A stretch of 64,000 nucleotides of DNA, from the NCBI GenBank assembly GCA_964512285.1, contig CAZEJO010000006.1, forward strand, positions 13,569 through 77,568, in the 5' to 3' direction. Below the pieces are notes generated by a model. The model saw only the letters and a program-made list of their open reading frames with translations, ran no database searches and was not told the DNA's origin. This DNA comes from SM23-28-2 sp964512285 (GTDB taxonomy: Bacteria; Chloroflexota; Dehalococcoidia; SM23-28-2). Within the stretch, counting starts at the first letter, position 1. Each line of letters starts with the position of its first letter. A program made the translations under genes and the position numbers. Positions 61,009-64,000 of this stretch are shown here, piece after piece.

Positions 61009-61067
61009 CCCTTCGCTCTGCTCAGAATGACGCTAGGCTATGCTGTCACCCTGAGCGTAGCGAAGGG
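61009..61067. repeat. imperfect inverted repeat element
   Basis: The 23-base arms CCCTTCGCTCTGCTCAG.. and ..CTGAGCGTAGCGAAGGG match at about 19 positions around a 13-base loop. They lie between convergent transcripts and resemble dispersed MITE-like palindromes common in draft environmental genomes. The similarity to the repeat at 2562 is only partial. Confidence 0.6.
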
Positions 61068-61137
61068 TCTCCCCCCAGATGGCATACTACGTTCGGGGTT
61101 GCTGCAACTCGGTGATAGAACAGCTTAGGCGAGGGCC

Positions 61138-61437
61138 TCAGTCGCCCAGGGCCTGGATGATCTCGATCTCGTAATCGACGAGTTCGGCGTCCAGGCGCTC
61201 TCTCCGAATGAAGCTAACCACGTTGGAAAGAACCTGGTGCGCGTGCTGGCCGCTGGTGCTGACGCAGCTAATGCCTAGGGCGGCCATCTGCCAGCGGTCG
61301 TGCTCGTCGATCTCGCCCACCGACACGTTGAAGCGGTTGTGGATGCGACTGATGAGGGACTTTATGACCCGTCGTTTGCCTTTCAGGGACTGGTTCTCGG
61401 GCAGGTGCAACTGGACGCGGCAGAGCCCTACAGTCAT
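61138..61437 (-). CDS. DUF503 (YlxP-like) protein
   Basis: It has 99 residues, with CRVQLHLPENQSLKGKRRVI and the SNVVSFIRRERLDAELVDYE end. Its homologue in Bacillus is encoded near rbfA. Its start follows the scpB stop almost directly, so the two are coupled. Confidence 0.9.
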   Translation of the reverse strand: MTVGLCRVQLHLPENQSLKGKRRVIKSLISRIHNRFNVSVGEIDEHDRWQMAALGISCVSTSGQHAHQVLSNVVSFIRRERLDAELVDYEIEIIQALGD

Positions 61438-61438
61438 G

Positions 61439-61981
61439 CTAATCTTCTGATTCAGCTTCCGCTTCTTTCAGGGGAGGAAGGTCCTCCGGCTTCTCCAGGC
61501 CGAAGTACTCCAGGAAGCGGAAGGTGGTGCCGAAAAGGTAGGGGCGCCCCTGGGCGTGTGCCCGCCCCACCTCGGCGATGAGCCCTCGTGCCTTGAGGGA
61601 GGCGATGACTTGATCGCAGTTGACGCCGCGGATGGACTCGATGGTCATTCGGGTTATGGGCTGCTTGTAAGCGATGATGGCGAGGGTCTCCAGGGCGGCC
61701 TGGGATAGGCTACGGTCCTCATCCAGGCCCAGGAATCGCTCCACGTAGGGGGCTACCTCGGGGGCCGTGACCATCTGCACGGCGCTGCCCGTCTGCTGGA
61801 GGCGGACGCCCCGCTGGCGGCATTCTTCGTTGAGAGCGTCCACCGCTTTCGCCACCATCTTGACATCCACCCCCAGGGAGCGGGCCAGCATGTCCATGTC
61901 CAGGGGCTCCTCTGCCACGAAGAGGATGCTCTCGACGATGGCCTTCAGCTCTGCGGCTGATGGCGACGGCAGGTCGTTCAT
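61439..61981 (-). CDS. scpB: segregation and condensation protein B
   Basis: Non-SMC condensin subunit. It has 180 residues, with LKAIVESILFVAEEPL, LSQAALETLAIIAYKQPITR and GRPYLFGTTFRFLEYFGL, standard for ScpB. scpA is not adjacent. It lies between the AmaP-like and DUF503 genes. Confidence 0.95.
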   Translation of the reverse strand: MNDLPSPSAAELKAIVESILFVAEEPLDMDMLARSLGVDVKMVAKAVDALNEECRQRGVRLQQTGSAVQMVTAPEVAPYVERFLGLDEDRSLSQAALETLAIIAYKQPITRMTIESIRGVNCDQVIASLKARGLIAEVGRAHAQGRPYLFGTTFRFLEYFGLEKPEDLPPLKEAEAESED

Positions 61982-62580
61982 GACAGGGGTGGGCTAGGCG
62001 GTTGTTGCTCGCTCTCCGAGGCCGGCGCAGGCTCGCCCTCGGGCGGGCCAAACTTTATCTGAACGGTGGGCAGGCCCACCAGCGCCACGCCTATCTTCTG
62101 CTCTATAGTCTCCTGGGTCACCCGACAGGCCTCCTCGGTAGCCTCGGGCACGTTGGCATCAGGGCCGAGGACCAGATTTAGGGCCACTGCCAGTCCTCTG
62201 TCGCGGGCGGTCACCGAGGCCTTGGACTCTCTGATCTGAGGCAGAGCTGCCACTTCCTGCTCGATGCGCTGGTTGATGTCCTCGGTCGATAGGACGGCGG
62301 TGGCACCTGTTACTCCTTCCAGGCGGATGTCGGCGCTCGGCCCCGACGGCGTTAGCTCGGCCACGATGACGATGAGGCTGAGGACGATCAGAGACGAGGC
62401 GCCCAGGGTGAGGATGAGCTTGGAGGCATTGTCGGTGTGGTCGTCCAGGTAGCGGACGAGGTCGCCCAGGCGGTCGATGGTCTCAGCGTCGGCGGCCCAG
62501 GTCACGAAAATGACCATGGCCATGAGGGTGACCCAGATGGCCGCCAGAACCACGATGATGCCCCGGTTAAAGGCATCCAC
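61978..62580 (-). CDS. alkaline-shock membrane anchor (AmaP-like) protein
   Basis: It has 200 residues with two membrane segments (about 8-30 and 58-78), then an Asp23-like domain with STEDINQRIEQEVAAL and VALVGLPTVQIKFG. The C-terminus is Pro/Glu rich. In Firmicutes AmaP anchors Asp23 at the membrane. Its stop overlaps the scpB start by 4 bases. Confidence 0.8.
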   Translation of the reverse strand: MDAFNRGIIVVLAAIWVTLMAMVIFVTWAADAETIDRLGDLVRYLDDHTDNASKLILTLGASSLIVLSLIVIVAELTPSGPSADIRLEGVTGATAVLSTEDINQRIEQEVAALPQIRESKASVTARDRGLAVALNLVLGPDANVPEATEEACRVTQETIEQKIGVALVGLPTVQIKFGPPEGEPAPASESEQQPPSPPLS

Positions 62581-62585
62581 GCTGT

Positions 62586-64000
62586 TTACCCCTCAATCCG
62601 CCCTGCCTGGTGGCAGCCAGGCTCGCCAGGGCCTGCCTCGACTGGCAGCGGATCGGCCGCTGGCTGAAGCTCTCCCCACAGTCCATCACCCAGCGGCTCG
62701 CCCAGGCGAACGGGCAGAAGTCGATTCGCTAGATCCAGGCCAGGGCGGCAGCCGGATGCCGAGCCGTCTTCGGCGCATGGGCCAGAGGCCCATCCGCCTC
62801 TGGCGGAAGTGTAGACGCGCAGGTAGTTGTCGGTCAACCCCCGCCAGAGGGGCGGTCGGCCGCCCTGTTGCGTCTTGGCATCCTCCCACAGGACTTCCAG
62901 CGTTCGTCCCTGGAAGCGGGCACGGAAGGCATCAGCGGAGGTGCGGGCCAAGTGCAGCATCCGCTCCAGGCGCCGGCGCTTGACGGCGTCGGGCACCTGC
63001 TCCTTGGCGAGTGCGGCCACTGTGCCCGGGCGTCGCGAGTAGGGGAACACGTGGATGGCGGCGAAGGCCAGCTCCTGGCAGAGGTTGTCGGTGCGTTGGA
63101 AGTCATCGTCCCCCTCGCCGGGGAGGCCGACGATGACGTCGGTGGTGATGGCGACGTCGGGCAGCCATCGCCGGATGAGGCCGACGGCGTGGCGGAATTG
63201 GTCGACCGTGTAGCGACGGCGCATGGCGGTCAGGATGCGGTCGCTGCCGCTTTGCAGAGGGAGGTGGAAGTGGCGGCAGAGGCGGCGGTTCTGCCATAGA
63301 CGCAGAAGGTCCTCGCTGATGTCCTGGGCCTGGAGGGAGGAGAGATGCAGGCGGGGGACGGTGGTTTCGGCCAGGAGGGTAGCCAGCAGGTCACTCAGAC
63401 CCTGCGCCAGGCCGAGGTCGCGGCCGTAGTTGCCCAACTGGGTGCCCGTTAGGATTACCTCCTTCGTCCCCTCTGCCTGGCGGGCCAGCACCTGGGCGAC
63501 CACGTCCCTTATCGGCACGCTCGTCTCGCGGCCACGGGTGTGGGGGACGATGCAGAAGGCGCAGACCTCGTTGCAGCCCTCCTGGATCTTGATGGAAGCG
63601 CGGGTGCGCAGGCCGTCGCCGGGCTGGATGGCTGCGAGGCCGTCGTCGAGGCGGCCTTGCTCCTGCCAGCGGCGGAGAAGGCGCTGCGCGATGGCTGGCT
63701 TGTCGGCGTTGGCGACCAGCCAGTCGGCCCCCAGACGCTGGCGCAGGTCATCGCCGCTGCCGTTCTGTTCATAGCAGCCGGTGAGGACGATCGTGGCCTC
63801 GGGGGCCAGGCGGCGGGCCAGGCGCACCAGGTGGCGCGACTTGCGGTCGGCCACGTGGGTGACGGAGCAGGCGTTGACGATGACGGCATCGGCGGGGGCC
63901 GCCCGATCGATCACCTGGCAGCCGTGGGCGAGAAGCTCGCGGGCCAGGGCCTGGGAGTCGGCCTGGTTCAGCTTGCAGCCCAGCGTGAGGATGGCGACGA
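62586..64000 (-). CDS. tRNA t6A37 methylthiotransferase MtaB-like (partial at the right edge)
   Basis: The frame is open to position 64000, so a few N-terminal residues are missing; about 470 are visible. The first cluster uses LGCKLNQ, NACSVT and LTGCYEQN, and the radical SAM cluster CNEVCAFCIVP. HLPLQSGSDRIL and VIVGLPGE are typical. The C-terminal TRAM domain is interrupted by a segment derived from a palindromic element (around 62781-62804) and is followed by an atypical tail. Function is inferred from the family. Confidence 0.9.
   Translation of the reverse strand, partial: VAILTLGCKLNQADSQALARELLAHGCQVIDRAAPADAVIVNACSVTHVADRKSRHLVRLARRLAPEATIVLTGCYEQNGSGDDLRQRLGADWLVANADKPAIAQRLLRRWQEQGRLDDGLAAIQPGDGLRTRASIKIQEGCNEVCAFCIVPHTRGRETSVPIRDVVAQVLARQAEGTKEVILTGTQLGNYGRDLGLAQGLSDLLATLLAETTVPRLHLSSLQAQDISEDLLRLWQNRRLCRHFHLPLQSGSDRILTAMRRRYTVDQFRHAVGLIRRWLPDVAITTDVIVGLPGEGDDDFQRTDNLCQELAFAAIHVFPYSRRPGTVAALAKEQVPDAVKRRRLERMLHLARTSADAFRARFQGRTLEVLWEDAKTQQGGRPPLWRGLTDNYLRVYTSARGGWASGPCAEDGSASGCRPGLDLANRLLPVRLGEPLGDGLWGELQPAADPLPVEAGPGEPGCHQAGRIEG
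62781..62804. repeat. palindrome inside the mtaB-like reading frame
   Basis: GCCAGAGGC and GCCTCTGGC form a 9-base stem with a loop of six, inside the TRAM-coding part. The frame stays open through it, adding roughly 20 residues (GWASGPCAEDGSASGCRPG). Confidence 0.5.

Overview
The window is about 64 kb of GC-rich bacterial chromosome, dense with housekeeping genes. Gene content suggests a Chloroflexota bacterium, perhaps of the Dehalococcoidia side: a type-2-like IleRS behind a T-box, a c-di-AMP riboswitch, a DsbA-VKOR pair, a B12-binding-type radical SAM protein of the TIGR03960 kind, LCP, AmaP-like and PASTA envelope proteins, and no LPS or outer-membrane genes. This placement is inferred from family resemblance only. 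A run of exactly 100 N inside rpoC shows that this is a scaffolded draft assembly.

Layout. 1-2.5 kb (minus): an HMG-CoA-synthase-like protein lacking the catalytic Cys, a small ORF and lipA. 2.5-2.9 kb: a duplicated noncoding unit of about 134 bp. 2.9-6.5 kb: a secreted metalloprotease, glnA with a probable antisense-strand small RNA just downstream, and a NYN-domain nuclease. 6.5-9.3 kb: valS. 9.5-14.8 kb: a complete branched-chain-amino-acid-type ABC transporter (livG, livF, livH, livM, binding protein). 14.9-19.4 kb (minus): prs, secA and an unknown gene. 19.6-28.0 kb: rpoB-rpoC. 28.1-31.4 kb (minus): a radical SAM protein, then (further left) dsbA-like and VKOR genes. 31.5-33.3 kb: a universal stress protein, then a c-di-AMP riboswitch ahead of a VTT/DedA-type membrane protein. 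33.5-38 kb: yacL-like, ispD, ispF, cysE and cysS, an order like that of Bacillus. 38.2-40.7 kb: a polyamine cluster (speD, a deoxyhypusine-synthase-like gene, speB). 40.6-46.3 kb (minus): DinB-like, unknown membrane and PfkB genes, then the rpmH-rnpA-yidD-propeller lipoprotein-yidC-jag cluster. 46.3-54.6 kb: peptidoglycan and envelope genes (lytic transglycosylase, alr, LCP, murJ) with an SCP-2 protein and rpsT. 54.6-60 kb: a zinc-ribbon protein, a T-box leader, a RusA-like gene, ileS and an HTH-PASTA membrane protein. 60-64 kb: an alpha/beta hydrolase, then (minus) mtaB, amaP-like, scpB and DUF503.

How the genes work together. There are coherent modules for transcription and translation (rpoBC, valS, ileS, cysS, rpmH, rpsT, rnpA), protein export and folding (secA, yidC, yidD, dsbA-VKOR), wall synthesis (alr, murJ, LCP, lytic transglycosylase, IspD/F for the lipid carrier), nitrogen and amino-acid supply (glnA, liv, cysE), and polyamines. 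The most interesting regulatory readings are the small RNA beside a glutamine synthetase that appears not to be adenylylated, a c-di-AMP switch on a VTT protein, an Ile T-box that also covers a RusA-like gene, and several genes whose promoter lies so close to the start codon that the mRNA should be leaderless. No tRNA, rRNA, CRISPR array, insertion sequence or prophage was seen.
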